Counted from the first letter of the stretch, positions 53,459-63,019 are shown. The stretch: 64,000 bases of DNA from GM7GCV1 sp965222065 (GCA_965222065.1 OZ244933.1:1178001-1242000); one strand, 5' to 3'. Program-made: numbers and translations. The notes: generated by a model not told the origin, from the sequence alone.

Positions 53459-54124
53459 TTAGGCAGAGCTTAGACCATTCTGCCATATTGATTGAAGTCT
53501 GTGGCGTTCGTTTTTTAGCCATTGCAGGGCGATAATGCAATTGGCATTGGATTGTTCACTTTCAAGGAACCATTTTTCAGCTTCTTCACGGTCGACCACC
53601 AGTGCACGAATGTCCTCCGATTCATCTTCCACACCATGAATACCACCGACCTGTTCCAGCGAAGCCAGGCCAACATACAGGCTCATGCGTTCATCTGAAC
53701 CGCCTACGGACAACCAATAGGTCGCAATTTTTTCCAGATACCCCAACGCAAGCCCGGCCTCTTCCCTGGATTCCCTGATCACCATCTCTTTTTCGGATTC
53801 ATCGGGCTTGTCTTTTAATCCGGCCACCAGTTCAAACGCCCAGGGATATTCACTCAGTCCAACCATGGGAGCACGGAATTGCTGGACAAGGCACACCGCA
53901 TCAAGATCAGGGTCGAATGCCAGAACCCCTACGGCATCCTTTCGGTGGATCACCTCACGAACAACATCTTCATTCCAGTCGCCGTTAAACTTTCGATGCC
54001 GGAGCCTGAGACGATCCAGTTTAAAAAAACCATCGTGGCAACGCCGGGTTTCCAGCACCTCGACATCCTTTTGACTGGAAAAGATATTTAGTTGATGCTT
54101 TATCGAATCGAGTTTTCGGCTCAT
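53459..54124 (-). CDS. nudF: ADP-ribose pyrophosphatase (Nudix)
   Basis: Nudix hydrolase of 221 aa splitting ADP-ribose into AMP and ribose 5-phosphate. The Nudix box ends in RESREEAGL with the expected E-x7-RE spacing, but the leading glycine is six rather than five residues before the first Glu (GLKDKPDE), a small departure from the consensus. VCLVQQFRAP and YPWAFELVAG are typical of NudF. First gene of the nudF-yqiB-cpdA-parE cluster, divergent from tolC. Confidence 0.93.
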   Translation of the reverse strand: MSRKLDSIKHQLNIFSSQKDVEVLETRRCHDGFFKLDRLRLRHRKFNGDWNEDVVREVIHRKDAVGVLAFDPDLDAVCLVQQFRAPMVGLSEYPWAFELVAGLKDKPDESEKEMVIRESREEAGLALGYLEKIATYWLSVGGSDERMSLYVGLASLEQVGGIHGVEDESEDIRALVVDREEAEKWFLESEQSNANCIIALQWLKNERHRLQSIWQNGLSSA

Positions 54125-54201
54125 ATCTCACTAAAAACAAAAAATAATTAAACAATCTTAACAAGCCTGTTTAGTAAAATGGGCTTATTTTCAACAGGTT
54201 A

Positions 54202-54229
54202 TTGCACCTTAAACACATTGCGATATCCT
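54202..54229 (+). promoter_or_regulatory. candidate sigma-70 promoter of tolC
   Basis: TTGCAC (4 of 6) at 54202-54207, 16-bp spacer, TATCCT (4 of 6) at 54224-54229. Leader would be about 47 nt. CCTGTT (54166-54171) and AACAGG (54193-54198) form a loose inverted repeat upstream. Confidence 0.4.
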
Positions 54230-54282
54230 AGCCGCACCTCCCGCCTTGAATGGCCAAATTTTCGAAAAACGGAACCCCCAAT

Positions 54283-55677
54283 ATGCATATTCGATATCGT
54301 CGACTGGCAATTTTATCCGGACTGATCGCCAGCCTTTTTGTGCAGGCGGCGAATGCAGACACCCTGCAACAAATTTATGATCTGGCTGCTGCCAACGACC
54401 CACAAATTCGCGCTGCCGAGGCACAGCTTCAGGCCAATCTTGAAAACCGAAACATCGGACGCTCAGGTCTTCTGCCCCAGGTATCCCTTGGTGGCAGCTA
54501 TAGTGATCAAACCTCGAACTACGTTGGCCAGGCAGAAGAAACCCGTGAATCCACTACTTACTCAGCCAATGTACGCCAGACCCTTTTTGATTTTCCTGCC
54601 TGGTATAACTACAAGCGCGGGGACTCGCTGGCCAACCAGGCCGAACAGGACTACATGAACGCCAAGCAGAATTTAATCCTGCGAACGGCGACGGCCTACT
54701 TTAACGTTCTGAGCTCACTCGACAACATGCGAGCGACCAAGGCCGAAGAAGTCGCATTGGCCAAGCAGCTGGAACAAACCAGGCAGCGCTACGATGTTGG
54801 CCTAATCGCCATCACCGACGTCCATGAAGCACAAGCCGCTTACGACGATGTGGTTGCCAGATTGGTGGATGCACTGGGCCTGGTTGGTATCACGTTTGAA
54901 AACCTGAGTGTGCTTACCGGCCAGCCGCATACCAGTATTGCCCCGCTGAAAGCCGACTTTCCTATTGTCGCGCCGGTGCCGGAGAACGCCGAAGAGTGGG
55001 TACAGATGGCTTTGCAAAACAGCTATACGCTCAAAAGTGCCATGCTGTCCCGGGACGCAGCCAGCTATAATGCCCAAAGCAGAAAATGGGAGCACGCACC
55101 GTCCCTCAGCCTGGGAATGAGCTATCAGGATGAATCGGTAACCACCAACTCCGCCATTCAGTTTCTAAACCGTGAAGGCGATACCACGTCCATATCCCTC
55201 ACACTTGATGTTCCTATTTATCTGGGCGGCAACATCAGTGCATCACGCAGACAAGCGGCCTACCAGGCCCAGGCTTCCCAGGAAAACCTCAACAATACCC
55301 GCCAAACCCTTATTCAAAATACCCGCAACCAGCACCTGACCGTCAATATCGATGTCTCGCAGGTAGAAGCGCGACGCCAGGCGATTGTTTCGTCCCAGAG
55401 TGCTTACGAGGCCACACGTGCAGGCTATGACGTGGGTACCCGCAACCTGGTTGACGTTCTGAATGCCGAGCAGGCGGTCTATCAGGCTCGCCGTGATTAT
55501 TACCGGGCCCGCTACGAATACATTATTGACCGTCTTGGCCTGGATCAACTGGTAGGGGCGCTGGGCACATCGGATATTAACGATATCGAGACCTGGCTGG
55601 ATCCCTCACAAGCCATCCCCAGAAATATTGTGGAAAATTCCAGACCGGGTATGCCATTGCCAAGCTACCCTCAGTAA
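54283..55677 (+). CDS. tolC: TolC family outer-membrane efflux channel
   Basis: Outer-membrane channel of 464 aa for multidrug and protein export; three copies form a trans-periplasmic tunnel. Signal peptide about 1-25 (ending NADTLQQIYDLA, cleavage after ANA). Two repeated halves of the TolC domain are seen: QIYDLAAANDPQIRAAEAQL/ VRQTLFD and a second copy around SLTLDVPIYLGG and TRNLVDVLNAEQAVYQARRDYYRARYEYI (landmark, residues about 387-415). GGAA sits 9 nt before the ATG; an upstream ATG at 54250 adds a non-signal extension. It may serve the exporter at 3.4-7.7 kb. Confidence 0.93.
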   Translation: MHIRYRRLAILSGLIASLFVQAANADTLQQIYDLAAANDPQIRAAEAQLQANLENRNIGRSGLLPQVSLGGSYSDQTSNYVGQAEETRESTTYSANVRQTLFDFPAWYNYKRGDSLANQAEQDYMNAKQNLILRTATAYFNVLSSLDNMRATKAEEVALAKQLEQTRQRYDVGLIAITDVHEAQAAYDDVVARLVDALGLVGITFENLSVLTGQPHTSIAPLKADFPIVAPVPENAEEWVQMALQNSYTLKSAMLSRDAASYNAQSRKWEHAPSLSLGMSYQDESVTTNSAIQFLNREGDTTSISLTLDVPIYLGGNISASRRQAAYQAQASQENLNNTRQTLIQNTRNQHLTVNIDVSQVEARRQAIVSSQSAYEATRAGYDVGTRNLVDVLNAEQAVYQARRDYYRARYEYIIDRLGLDQLVGALGTSDINDIETWLDPSQAIPRNIVENSRPGMPLPSYPQ

Positions 55678-55688
55678 GCAACCTGGAG

Positions 55689-55711
55689 GGTGCTCACAGG
55701 ATGTGAGCACC
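55689..55711. other. strong hairpin between tolC and waaA
   Basis: GGTGCTCAC/GTGAGCACC, a perfect 9-bp stem with a 5-nt loop, overlapping the last codons of waaA. No T-run follows in either direction; it could protect or end both transcripts weakly. Confidence 0.45.
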
Positions 55712-56989
55712 AATATGCTCCCTGAACAGGGAAAGGTTGGCTTCACAGGCACCCCGATGACCCTGAAGATAGGCTTTTGCTGCCTCACCTGCTGATCTAA
55801 TTGTGGCCGGATCGCCAACCAGCGAAGACAGTATGGCGACCATATCCGGGACATCCGTCTTTACACGCTTCATGGCACCAGTGGCTTCGAGATCATTGAA
55901 GATCTGGTGAAAGTTGCGTTGGGAAGGGCCGGCAACCATTGCCGAACCCCAGGCAGCCGGCTCCAGGGGGTTGTGTCCTCCATGGTCCACGAGGGTTCCG
56001 CCGATAAATGCCATCTTGCCCAACCCATAGATCGCACGAAGCTCGCCGAGCTGATCACAGAGCAAAACCGGGTGCTGGTCATCCAAAGGCAGCTCCCCGG
56101 AGCGCAAGCGATAGGGCAATTCATTTTCTTTCAATATGGCGGCAACCGAGGAGCAGCGTTCGGGATGGCGAGGCACCAGCACCAGCTTTAACCCCGGATG
56201 CTGTCCACAGAGTTGTTTAAAGCTCTCTGCTATGTAGCGCTCTTCGCCTTCATGGGTACTGGCAGCCACCAATACTTGTTCCGGTGTCGTCAACCGAAAC
56301 ATCTCCGCCAGGCGCTGGCATAATTCTCGTTCCTGACTGCGTAGTTCAAATTCAAATTTAAGACTGCCTGTCACCTGGACATGTTGAGCACCCAGTACCT
56401 GGAAGCGTTCAGCATCCGCAGATGTCTGGGCACTGACAATCGACAAATGTGACAGCATCTCCCGTCCCAGCTTTCCCAGTTTCTGATACCCCAGAAAGGA
56501 TTTTTCCGACATACGTGCATTCATCAAAATACTGGGGATGCCGCGATCGTGCGTTGCCGCCAACCAGTTGGGCCATAACTCAGTTTCCATCATAATCAGG
56601 CCCACCGGACGAAGCTGGTCGAGAAAACGCTCAACACTCCCGGGCAAATCGTATGGGGCATAACTCTGGTGAACCCGGCTTCCCCAATGACCAAAGGAAC
56701 GCCTTACCTGTTCTGCGCCGGTTGGCGTGGTATTGGTGATACAAATAGTAAAGTCGGGATATTCCTCCAGCAGGCGATTCACGAATGGCTCACTGCCAAT
56801 AACCTCCCCAACGGAGACAGCATGTAGCCAGAGGCAATGAACTCCCTGGGTGGCAAAATCGACCCGACCAAAACGCTGGCCTATGTTTACACGATACCCG
56901 GAATGCTTTCGGGATAGCAGCAGCAAACGAGCCACTGCGACAGGGGCAAGCACTGTCGACAGGAGTGTATAGCTGGTTCGGTTAAGCAT
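55694..56989 (-). CDS. waaA: 3-deoxy-D-manno-octulosonic acid transferase
   Basis: Membrane-anchored GT30 transferase of 431 aa that adds Kdo to lipid IVA in LPS synthesis. N-terminal anchor about 5-22. Conserved segments: LWLHAVSVGEVIGSEPFV, MMETELWPNWLAA, LMNARMSEKSFLGYQK, SLKFEF, and the C-terminal GGHNPLEPAAWGSAMVAGPSQRNF. An upstream TTG (57007) is in frame; neither start has a good ribosome site. It ends towards tolC, an arrangement also seen in pseudomonads. Confidence 0.95.
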   Translation of the reverse strand: MLNRTSYTLLSTVLAPVAVARLLLLSRKHSGYRVNIGQRFGRVDFATQGVHCLWLHAVSVGEVIGSEPFVNRLLEEYPDFTICITNTTPTGAEQVRRSFGHWGSRVHQSYAPYDLPGSVERFLDQLRPVGLIMMETELWPNWLAATHDRGIPSILMNARMSEKSFLGYQKLGKLGREMLSHLSIVSAQTSADAERFQVLGAQHVQVTGSLKFEFELRSQERELCQRLAEMFRLTTPEQVLVAASTHEGEERYIAESFKQLCGQHPGLKLVLVPRHPERCSSVAAILKENELPYRLRSGELPLDDQHPVLLCDQLGELRAIYGLGKMAFIGGTLVDHGGHNPLEPAAWGSAMVAGPSQRNFHQIFNDLEATGAMKRVKTDVPDMVAILSSLVGDPATIRSAGEAAKAYLQGHRGACEANLSLFREHIGAHIL

Positions 56990-57042
56990 CGGGGCATTGT
57001 GCAGCAAGGTGCGTCACGCGCCAATACACAAATATCGCTCGT

Positions 57043-58653
57043 TCAGACAACCGGGAATTCGCTTTGCTTGATACCTGAAGGTGAGGACTGGGAGCGATAA
57101 ATCAGCAGAATAACCGGCCACAGGCTGACCAGCACCAGCGCCAGTGCCGGTAAAGCGGCCCGCTGCCACTCCCCTTCTGAAGTCAGTTGATAGAGCTCAA
57201 TCGCCAGGGTGTCCCAGCCGAAAGGGCGCAACAGTAAACTCGCTGGCATTTCCTTGATCACATCAACAAAAACCAGAAGTCCGCCTGTCATGACACCTGG
57301 CAGTATTATCGGAAGACTCAAGCGCCAAAAGCGTTGCCAACCGGTGATCCCCATGAGGGCAGAGGCGTCCAGATAGTTTTGGTGCAAGGCTGAAAACCCG
57401 GTCTGCACGGCGCCATAACCAGGCCGGTAAAAACGTATCAGGTAGGCCATTACCATGCCAAGCACCGAGCCCAGTAACACCGGTGCGGTGATACCAAGAC
57501 CAGCAACCATGGCATCTATACCACCCAGGGTCAGCATGATGCCAATGGCAAGCACCGAACCAGGAAGCGCATAGCCAAGGCTTGCAAACTCGCTCCAGAA
57601 ACGGGCCCTGGTTGTCGGGAGTATGGCAACCGCAATGGCAATAGCGACCACCAGAATGGCGGCCAGTGCAGCCAGGAAAAAGGTTCGGCTGACCAGCGCG
57701 ATAAAGTCAGCATCGAAAAACCCGGACGCCAGTGGGACAGCCCAAACAATTAGCTGGAAAAGCGGTGCCACTACCGTGAAGATAAAAATCAGTGTACAGA
57801 ATCCGGTGGCCATCCATTTACTGACGCCATGAAGCGGGATCAAATCTCGCTTTCGTGACATGGTACGCGCCTGTTTGCGTGCCGCCTTACTGCTCAGTTT
57901 TTCGCTAAACAAACAAAGCAACACAAATAACAGAAGCAGCGTCGACAGCTGCGCAGCTGTCTGCAAACTGAAAAGACCAATCCAGGATTTATAAATTGCC
58001 GTGGTAAAGGTGTTAAAGCCAAAAATAGAAACCGCGCCAAAGTCTGCCAGGGCTTCCATGAGGGCCAGGGACATCCCCGCCACCAGCGCTGGCCTGACGG
58101 CTGGTAAAGACACCTGAAAGAAAGCAGCCCAGGGGCTGCGGCCCAGAACACGGGCGACCTCTATCAGGTGATTGCCCTGGGCAATAAATGAAGCCCGCAC
58201 CAGCAAATACACATAAGGGTATAAAACGGCGGTCATAACCCAGACCACCATCATCGGGTGACGGGCATCAAAAAACCCCTGATATCCCAAAGTCCTCAAA
58301 AAGCTTTGCACCACGCCACCGAAGTCATAGATACCAAGCGTGACAAACGCCAATACATATGCCGGGATCGCCAGCGGCAGTATCAGCGCCCAGTCAAAAA
58401 ACTTTTGCCCCGGGAAATCACAGTTTGCCGTTAACCACGCCAGTGACACACCAATGACGGACACTCCCAATCCGACACCAAACAGCAGAATCAGCGTATT
58501 TTTGACCAGCTCCAGCATTTGCGTTTGCCAGAGGTGTTGCCAAATGGACGCGTCCAGCGACCACCAGGTTTTGAACAGCATGAACAGGGGCATGGCTACC
58601 AGCAGGCACATCAGCACCAGCGGCAGCGGATAGAACACCCTGCGTAAATCCAT
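57043..58653 (-). CDS. fbpB: iron(III) ABC transporter permease, fused two-domain type
   Basis: Inner-membrane permease of 536 aa with two copies of the binding-protein-dependent transport domain (about 55-250 and 330-520), 11-12 helices, as in FbpB/SfuB. Each copy has the EAA-type loop: EVARVLGRSPWAAFFQVSLPAVRPALVAG (landmark, residues about 160-188) and DASALMGITGWQRFWRLSLPIILPGV. It follows the substrate-binding protein by 17 bp. No ATPase gene is adjacent, and none of the ABC ATPases in the window fits, so the ATP-binding subunit must be elsewhere or missing. Confidence 0.88.
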   Translation of the reverse strand: MDLRRVFYPLPLVLMCLLVAMPLFMLFKTWWSLDASIWQHLWQTQMLELVKNTLILLFGVGLGVSVIGVSLAWLTANCDFPGQKFFDWALILPLAIPAYVLAFVTLGIYDFGGVVQSFLRTLGYQGFFDARHPMMVVWVMTAVLYPYVYLLVRASFIAQGNHLIEVARVLGRSPWAAFFQVSLPAVRPALVAGMSLALMEALADFGAVSIFGFNTFTTAIYKSWIGLFSLQTAAQLSTLLLLFVLLCLFSEKLSSKAARKQARTMSRKRDLIPLHGVSKWMATGFCTLIFIFTVVAPLFQLIVWAVPLASGFFDADFIALVSRTFFLAALAAILVVAIAIAVAILPTTRARFWSEFASLGYALPGSVLAIGIMLTLGGIDAMVAGLGITAPVLLGSVLGMVMAYLIRFYRPGYGAVQTGFSALHQNYLDASALMGITGWQRFWRLSLPIILPGVMTGGLLVFVDVIKEMPASLLLRPFGWDTLAIELYQLTSEGEWQRAALPALALVLVSLWPVILLIYRSQSSPSGIKQSEFPVV

Positions 58654-58670
58654 GCCGTTGAATCTGGCTG

Positions 58671-59738
58671 CTATCGATAGCCTGCACGATCCATCAGTCT
58701 GATGGCATCGGCCTGAAAGCTACCCAACTGCTCTACATTCAGTGAATCACGCTTAAAATCGCCCCAAGCCTGGACTTCAGATACTGCATCAACAGCCGGA
58801 TTAACCGGATACTCCTTGTTGAGTCCCGCAAAATCTTCCTGCGCCTCTTCCGAAGTCAGCCATTCCATTAATTGGCGAGCCAGCTCCGGATGCTTGGCAT
58901 GACGGGTAATACCCATGCCCGAAACATTGATGTGTACCCCACGCCCATCCTGGTTAGGCCAGAAAAGGGCAACCGGGATGTCAGGATTTTCAGCTTCCAG
59001 CCGGCCAAAATAATACGTATTGACGATTGCCACATCACAGACACCCGCTTCAATTGCCTGCAGAGTCATGGTGTCGTTGCTTATGGGATCCACAGCCAGA
59101 TTGTCCACCCAGCCGTTTACGACTTCTTCCGTCTGTTCCACACCAAGCGCGGCAATCATCGAAGCGACCAGGGACTGATTGTATACCTTGGCCGAGGTAC
59201 GCAGACACAACCGGCCAGACCATTCATCACTGGCAAGGTCCTCATAGGTCGATAATTCGGCCGGATCCACCCGGGTTGTGCTGTAGGCAATTGTCCGTGC
59301 ACGAATTGAAAGCGCCGCCCAGGTATTATCAGATGCACGCAAATTTTCGGGCACATTGGCATCGATGACCTGACTCTCATAGGGCTGGAGCATGCCGACA
59401 TCCGAGGCATGCCAGAGATTGCCCGCGTCAACGGTCAACAGGGCATCCGCCGGTGTCCGCTCGGCCTCCGTTTGCAAGCGGGCAATCAGCGCAGCTTCCG
59501 TATCGGTGATATAGCGAACCTGGATTCCCGTCTCTTCCGTAAACCTGTCGAACAGGGGCTCAATCAAGTGCTCTGCCCTGGCGGAGTAAACGGTGACAAC
59601 ACTCTCCTCGCCAGTGGAAGCAGGATCACTCTGTTCCTGTGTGCCGGAACTTTCCCCTCCGGAACACGCGCTTAATATAGCCAGTCCTGACAACACCAGA
59701 ACCCTGCGCCATAAACCTTGGAATAAAACAAACTTCAT
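58671..59738 (-). CDS. fbpA: iron(III) ABC transporter substrate-binding lipoprotein
   Basis: Periplasmic binding protein of 355 aa. Starts at the ATG at 59738 (AGG 8 nt before it), signal with lipobox LSAC (cysteine about residue 25), then a Ser/Glu-rich linker and a type 2 periplasmic-binding fold. SARAEHLIEPLFDRFTEETG opens the fold and NTYYFGRLE carries the adjacent tyrosines that bind ferric iron in this family. The likely ligand is Fe(III). A Fur-like box lies 50 bp upstream. Confidence 0.9.
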   Translation of the reverse strand: MKFVLFQGLWRRVLVLSGLAILSACSGGESSGTQEQSDPASTGEESVVTVYSARAEHLIEPLFDRFTEETGIQVRYITDTEAALIARLQTEAERTPADALLTVDAGNLWHASDVGMLQPYESQVIDANVPENLRASDNTWAALSIRARTIAYSTTRVDPAELSTYEDLASDEWSGRLCLRTSAKVYNQSLVASMIAALGVEQTEEVVNGWVDNLAVDPISNDTMTLQAIEAGVCDVAIVNTYYFGRLEAENPDIPVALFWPNQDGRGVHINVSGMGITRHAKHPELARQLMEWLTSEEAQEDFAGLNKEYPVNPAVDAVSEVQAWGDFKRDSLNVEQLGSFQADAIRLMDRAGYR

Positions 59739-59786
59739 AAAAAAAACCTGATTTGAAAAACCTGCCACGCATGATAACGCGTTGCT

Positions 59787-59805
59787 GAGAATAATACCTA
59801 TTTAC
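59787..59805. promoter_or_regulatory. Fur-like box upstream of fbpA
   Basis: GAGAATAATACCTATTTAC matches the 19-bp Fur consensus GATAATGATAATCATTATC at 12 of 19 positions. It is a modest match in AT-rich sequence, supported mainly by its place 49 bp before an iron-uptake gene. Confidence 0.3.
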
Positions 59806-59861
59806 CTTTGTTTAGCTTTCTTAATGTTGGCGGGGGTTTTTAAAAGGAAACTCCCTGCCAG

Positions 59862-61073
59862 TCACATATTTCGGGGCATAAGTGCATGGCGGGCAACAAA
59901 ACGCTTAACTGGAGGCACTTCGTTAAAAAGCCGAAAACCCATATTACGTACGGCATTTAACAACAAGCCATGGTCGGAAAAGGTATCCCGGAAAAAGCCC
60001 ATGGTTTTCAGTGTTAATTCATTATCCAGCTTTCTCTGACGCTGGTATCTAGCCAAAATTTGGGGATGACCGAGAGGTATATGTCGAAAAAACGCCCGCT
60101 CAAGTTGCTGTCTGAGCGCCCAAACATCCTGAAAGCCAAGGTTAGCCCCCAGTCCCGCCAGGGGGTGTATATTATGCGCCGCATCCCCCAGCAGAACCAA
60201 CGACTTGTGAGAGTAGGTTTCCGCATGTCGCTGGACAAGGGGAAAAGCCCGTCGATCGCTTACCAGCTCCAGGCGACCGAAGCGTGATTCCACAGCCTGT
60301 TGCAGTCGGCCCTCAAATTCGGAATCACTGCAGGACATTATTTCATCAGCAAGGGGATTATCCAGAGTCCAAACAATGGAACAGAGATGACTTTCGGAGT
60401 CAGGCTTTCCATCACATGCTGCCAGGGGAAGAAAGGCCAGCGGCCCGGTCGGCCTGAATATTTGCCAGGCACAATGCTCATGGGGCAACTCCAGTCTCAA
60501 ATTGGCTACCAGGGCCTGCTGTTTACAATCATCCTCAACGACACCTATCCCTGCCTTCTGCCTTAGAACTGATCGTGCACCATCAGCAGCAACCAATAAC
60601 CCGGCTTGCACGATCTGGCCATTGGCCAGGACAATCTGTGCGCCCTCTTCGCCAATTTCCAGTTGATCAATTTCAATGGGACGTATCGTTTCTATATTAT
60701 TTGTGAGCTCTATCTTCGCATCCAGCGCTTCCTGGATGACAGACGCCTCAACAATATGGCCAAGCTCGGGGACACCGAGATCCCCGGCAGAAAAATCGAC
60801 AAAGCCACTGCCTTCCGCATCCCAAACATGCATCCGTTGATAAGCACAGGCACCCGTGTTCAAAACCTGCTGCCAGCTCCCTAAATAGTCCAGCAGATCC
60901 CTGCTACCGGCATTAATCGCAAAAACCCGCAAATCAATTTGCCCAGGAGTGCGTCGCTGCACGGGGTCCCGATCAATCAGCAACACCTTTAGCTGCGGGG
61001 AAATCTGTGCCAACGCCAGCGCAGCAGCGGAGCCAACCGGCCCCGCACCAACAATGGCAACATCAACATTCAT
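59862..61073 (-). CDS. ubiI: FAD-dependent ubiquinone-biosynthesis hydroxylase, UbiI/UbiH type
   Basis: Flavoprotein monooxygenase of 403 aa in the UbiH/UbiF/UbiI family. FAD motif VAIVGAGPVGSAAALALA, second motif VAADGARSVLRQKA, third motif LVLLGDAAHNIHPLAGLGANLGFQD. YQRMHVWDAEGSGF and LGHIVEASV look more like UbiI (VisC) than UbiH, so I favour UbiI with C5-hydroxylase role. In the third motif the usual Gln of GQG is Leu (GLGANLG). ATG at 61073 is preceded by TGAGGG; a GTG 12 nt up overlaps the pepP stop. Only one Ubi hydroxylase is here, where enteric bacteria carry ubiH and ubiI side by side. Confidence 0.88.
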   Translation of the reverse strand: MNVDVAIVGAGPVGSAAALALAQISPQLKVLLIDRDPVQRRTPGQIDLRVFAINAGSRDLLDYLGSWQQVLNTGACAYQRMHVWDAEGSGFVDFSAGDLGVPELGHIVEASVIQEALDAKIELTNNIETIRPIEIDQLEIGEEGAQIVLANGQIVQAGLLVAADGARSVLRQKAGIGVVEDDCKQQALVANLRLELPHEHCAWQIFRPTGPLAFLPLAACDGKPDSESHLCSIVWTLDNPLADEIMSCSDSEFEGRLQQAVESRFGRLELVSDRRAFPLVQRHAETYSHKSLVLLGDAAHNIHPLAGLGANLGFQDVWALRQQLERAFFRHIPLGHPQILARYQRQRKLDNELTLKTMGFFRDTFSDHGLLLNAVRNMGFRLFNEVPPVKRFVARHALMPRNM

Positions 61074-61081
61074 ATCCGCCC

Positions 61082-62401
61082 TCACGCCTGCATCAGGGAC
61101 TCAATCTCATCGATTGTTTTGGGCACAGAGCTCGTCATAACCTCCGGACCTTTGCGGGTAATCAGCACATCGTCTTCTATACGAATGCCAATACCACGCC
61201 ATTTGGCATCCACCTTCTCGTTATCCGCGTGAATGTATATACCCGGTTCAATGGTGGTCACCATGCCTGGCTCCAGTTCACGCCACTCACTGCCGGCCCC
61301 ATCGACCTTGTATTCACCCACATCGTGTACGTCCATGCCCAACCAGTGGCCTGCCCGGTGCATGTAAAAATCCACATAGGCACGCGACTCAATCAGGGCG
61401 CCGACATCACCTTGTAACAGTCCAAGGTCAACCAGACCCTGGGTGATCACGCGAACGCTGGCTTCATGGGGCTCGTTAAAGCGCCGGCCTACCTGACAGG
61501 CGTCAATCGCGGCGTATTGCGATGCCAGGACGATCTCGTAAAGTGCCTTTTGCTCAGCGGAAAATTTACCGCCCACCGGAAACGTCCGGGTAATGTCGGC
61601 GGCATACCCCTGGTATTCACAACCGGCATCGATAAGCACCAGATCGCCATCGGCCATTTTGCCCTGGTTCTCAATGTAATGAAGCACACAGGCATTTGCA
61701 CCTGAGCCCACAATTGAGCTGTAGGCCGGGGCTGACGCACCATTTTTGGCAAAGTGATACTCAATAATCGCCTGCAGTTCATATTCATGCATGCCGGGTT
61801 TGCATATTTGCATGGCCTGACAATGTGCCTCTGCAGATATTTTGGCTGCCTTGCGCATGATTTTTTGCTCGGACGCTGTCTTTATCAGGCGCATTTCCGA
61901 TAGCAAATGATCGGGGTCGACAATTTCACCCGGAGGTGAGGCGCCGGTACGGGACTGGGCTCGAATATGATTGAGCCACTGGGTGAGCTTGTGATCAAAA
62001 TCCTGATGTTTGCCGATACCAAAAAAGATTCGCTCCCTTCCCTCAATCAGGCCTGGAAGAATGTCGTCGATATCATCGACAGGGAAAGCATCATCCGCCG
62101 AATAATGGGCAATGCAGCCCTCAGGCCCCTCGCGAAAACCATCCCAGATTTCCCGCGAACGGTCCTTGTCCCGACAAAACAGGATGAATTCCCCCTGTTC
62201 CCGCCCCGGCAAGAGTACGGCCACGGCATCGGGCTCGGGAAAACCAGTCAGGTACTCAAAATCACTATCCTGTCGAAAACGAAAGTGGGTATCACGACTC
62301 CTGGTGACTTCGTGAGCGGCCGGAATGATGGCGACAGAATCGTCTCCTATCTGGTTCATCAAACTGCGTCGGCGCTTTTGGTATTCTTTCAGCTCAAACA
62401 T
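61082..62401 (-). CDS. pepP: Xaa-Pro aminopeptidase
   Basis: Metallopeptidase of 439 aa that removes N-terminal residues before proline. Dinuclear-metal ligands are seen in LVLIDAGCEYQGYAADITRTF (two Asp), HRAGHWLGMDVHDVG (His), TIEPGIYI (Glu) and GIRIEDDVLI (Glu). Length is the same as E. coli PepP. Its ATG overlaps the ygfB stop (TGATG) and its stop overlaps the GTG upstream of the Ubi hydroxylase, so ygfB-pepP-ubi is one coupled operon. Confidence 0.96.
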   Translation of the reverse strand: MFELKEYQKRRRSLMNQIGDDSVAIIPAAHEVTRSRDTHFRFRQDSDFEYLTGFPEPDAVAVLLPGREQGEFILFCRDKDRSREIWDGFREGPEGCIAHYSADDAFPVDDIDDILPGLIEGRERIFFGIGKHQDFDHKLTQWLNHIRAQSRTGASPPGEIVDPDHLLSEMRLIKTASEQKIMRKAAKISAEAHCQAMQICKPGMHEYELQAIIEYHFAKNGASAPAYSSIVGSGANACVLHYIENQGKMADGDLVLIDAGCEYQGYAADITRTFPVGGKFSAEQKALYEIVLASQYAAIDACQVGRRFNEPHEASVRVITQGLVDLGLLQGDVGALIESRAYVDFYMHRAGHWLGMDVHDVGEYKVDGAGSEWRELEPGMVTTIEPGIYIHADNEKVDAKWRGIGIRIEDDVLITRKGPEVMTSSVPKTIDEIESLMQA

Positions 62402-62973
62402 CAATGGATAACTCCCGACTCCTGATTCTGTTGCTCGGCAAGCTCGCGAAACTGATCAAATAGATTGAACGCCGCCAGCCTGACAAATTCACTGATTTCC
62501 GCATAAAGGGCCTCGTTTTCGTCGGTTTCCTCCACCTCACTCTCCAGGCGCGATATCTCGACCAGATCGGCGAGTGTTTCTTCCTCTGCCTGCATGAGTT
62601 TGGCCTCGTCGTCTCCGGCAGTGGATCCCAGGCCATTCAAAAAACCTTCACACCAGGCGGCCAACTCTTCCAGCCGGTCGGAAAGGGCAACACCATCCTG
62701 GGGAAGAAACAGCCTGAAATCGAACAGCTCTTCATCCATGACCAGCACCCATCGTTCGATAAAGGTTTCGAGTTCATCCGAGAGAGGTTCCAGTTCACCT
62801 GCCGGTACGTCAACATAGTCTGAAATCATTCCCAGACCAAAACTTCCCTGCAGATGATGACCAACCACATGTCGGCCACACAGGTGTCCATGTAATTCCG
62901 CCGGTGAAACAAGTACCCCGGCAGTATCAAATTGCTCTACCATCTGCTGGTAAAGTATTTCCTTTGCATTCAT
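62401..62973 (-). CDS. ygfB: UPF0149 family protein (YgfB)
   Basis: Cytoplasmic protein of 190 aa. GVLVSPAELHGHLCGRHVVG at the N terminus and WCEGFLNGLG in the middle are YgfB signatures; the C-terminal part is very acidic and helical. The ATG at 62973 has AAAAGG 6 nt before it; the longer frame to 63006 has no ribosome site. In Pseudomonas YgfB relatives affect ampDh3/peptidoglycan and antibiotic tolerance; the role here is unknown. First gene of the pepP operon. Confidence 0.9.
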   Translation of the reverse strand: MNAKEILYQQMVEQFDTAGVLVSPAELHGHLCGRHVVGHHLQGSFGLGMISDYVDVPAGELEPLSDELETFIERWVLVMDEELFDFRLFLPQDGVALSDRLEELAAWCEGFLNGLGSTAGDDEAKLMQAEEETLADLVEISRLESEVEETDENEALYAEISEFVRLAAFNLFDQFRELAEQQNQESGVIH

Positions 62974-63019
62974 AATTAACCTTTTGATATAGAAGTAGTT
63001 TAGCACTTCATTTAGGCCA

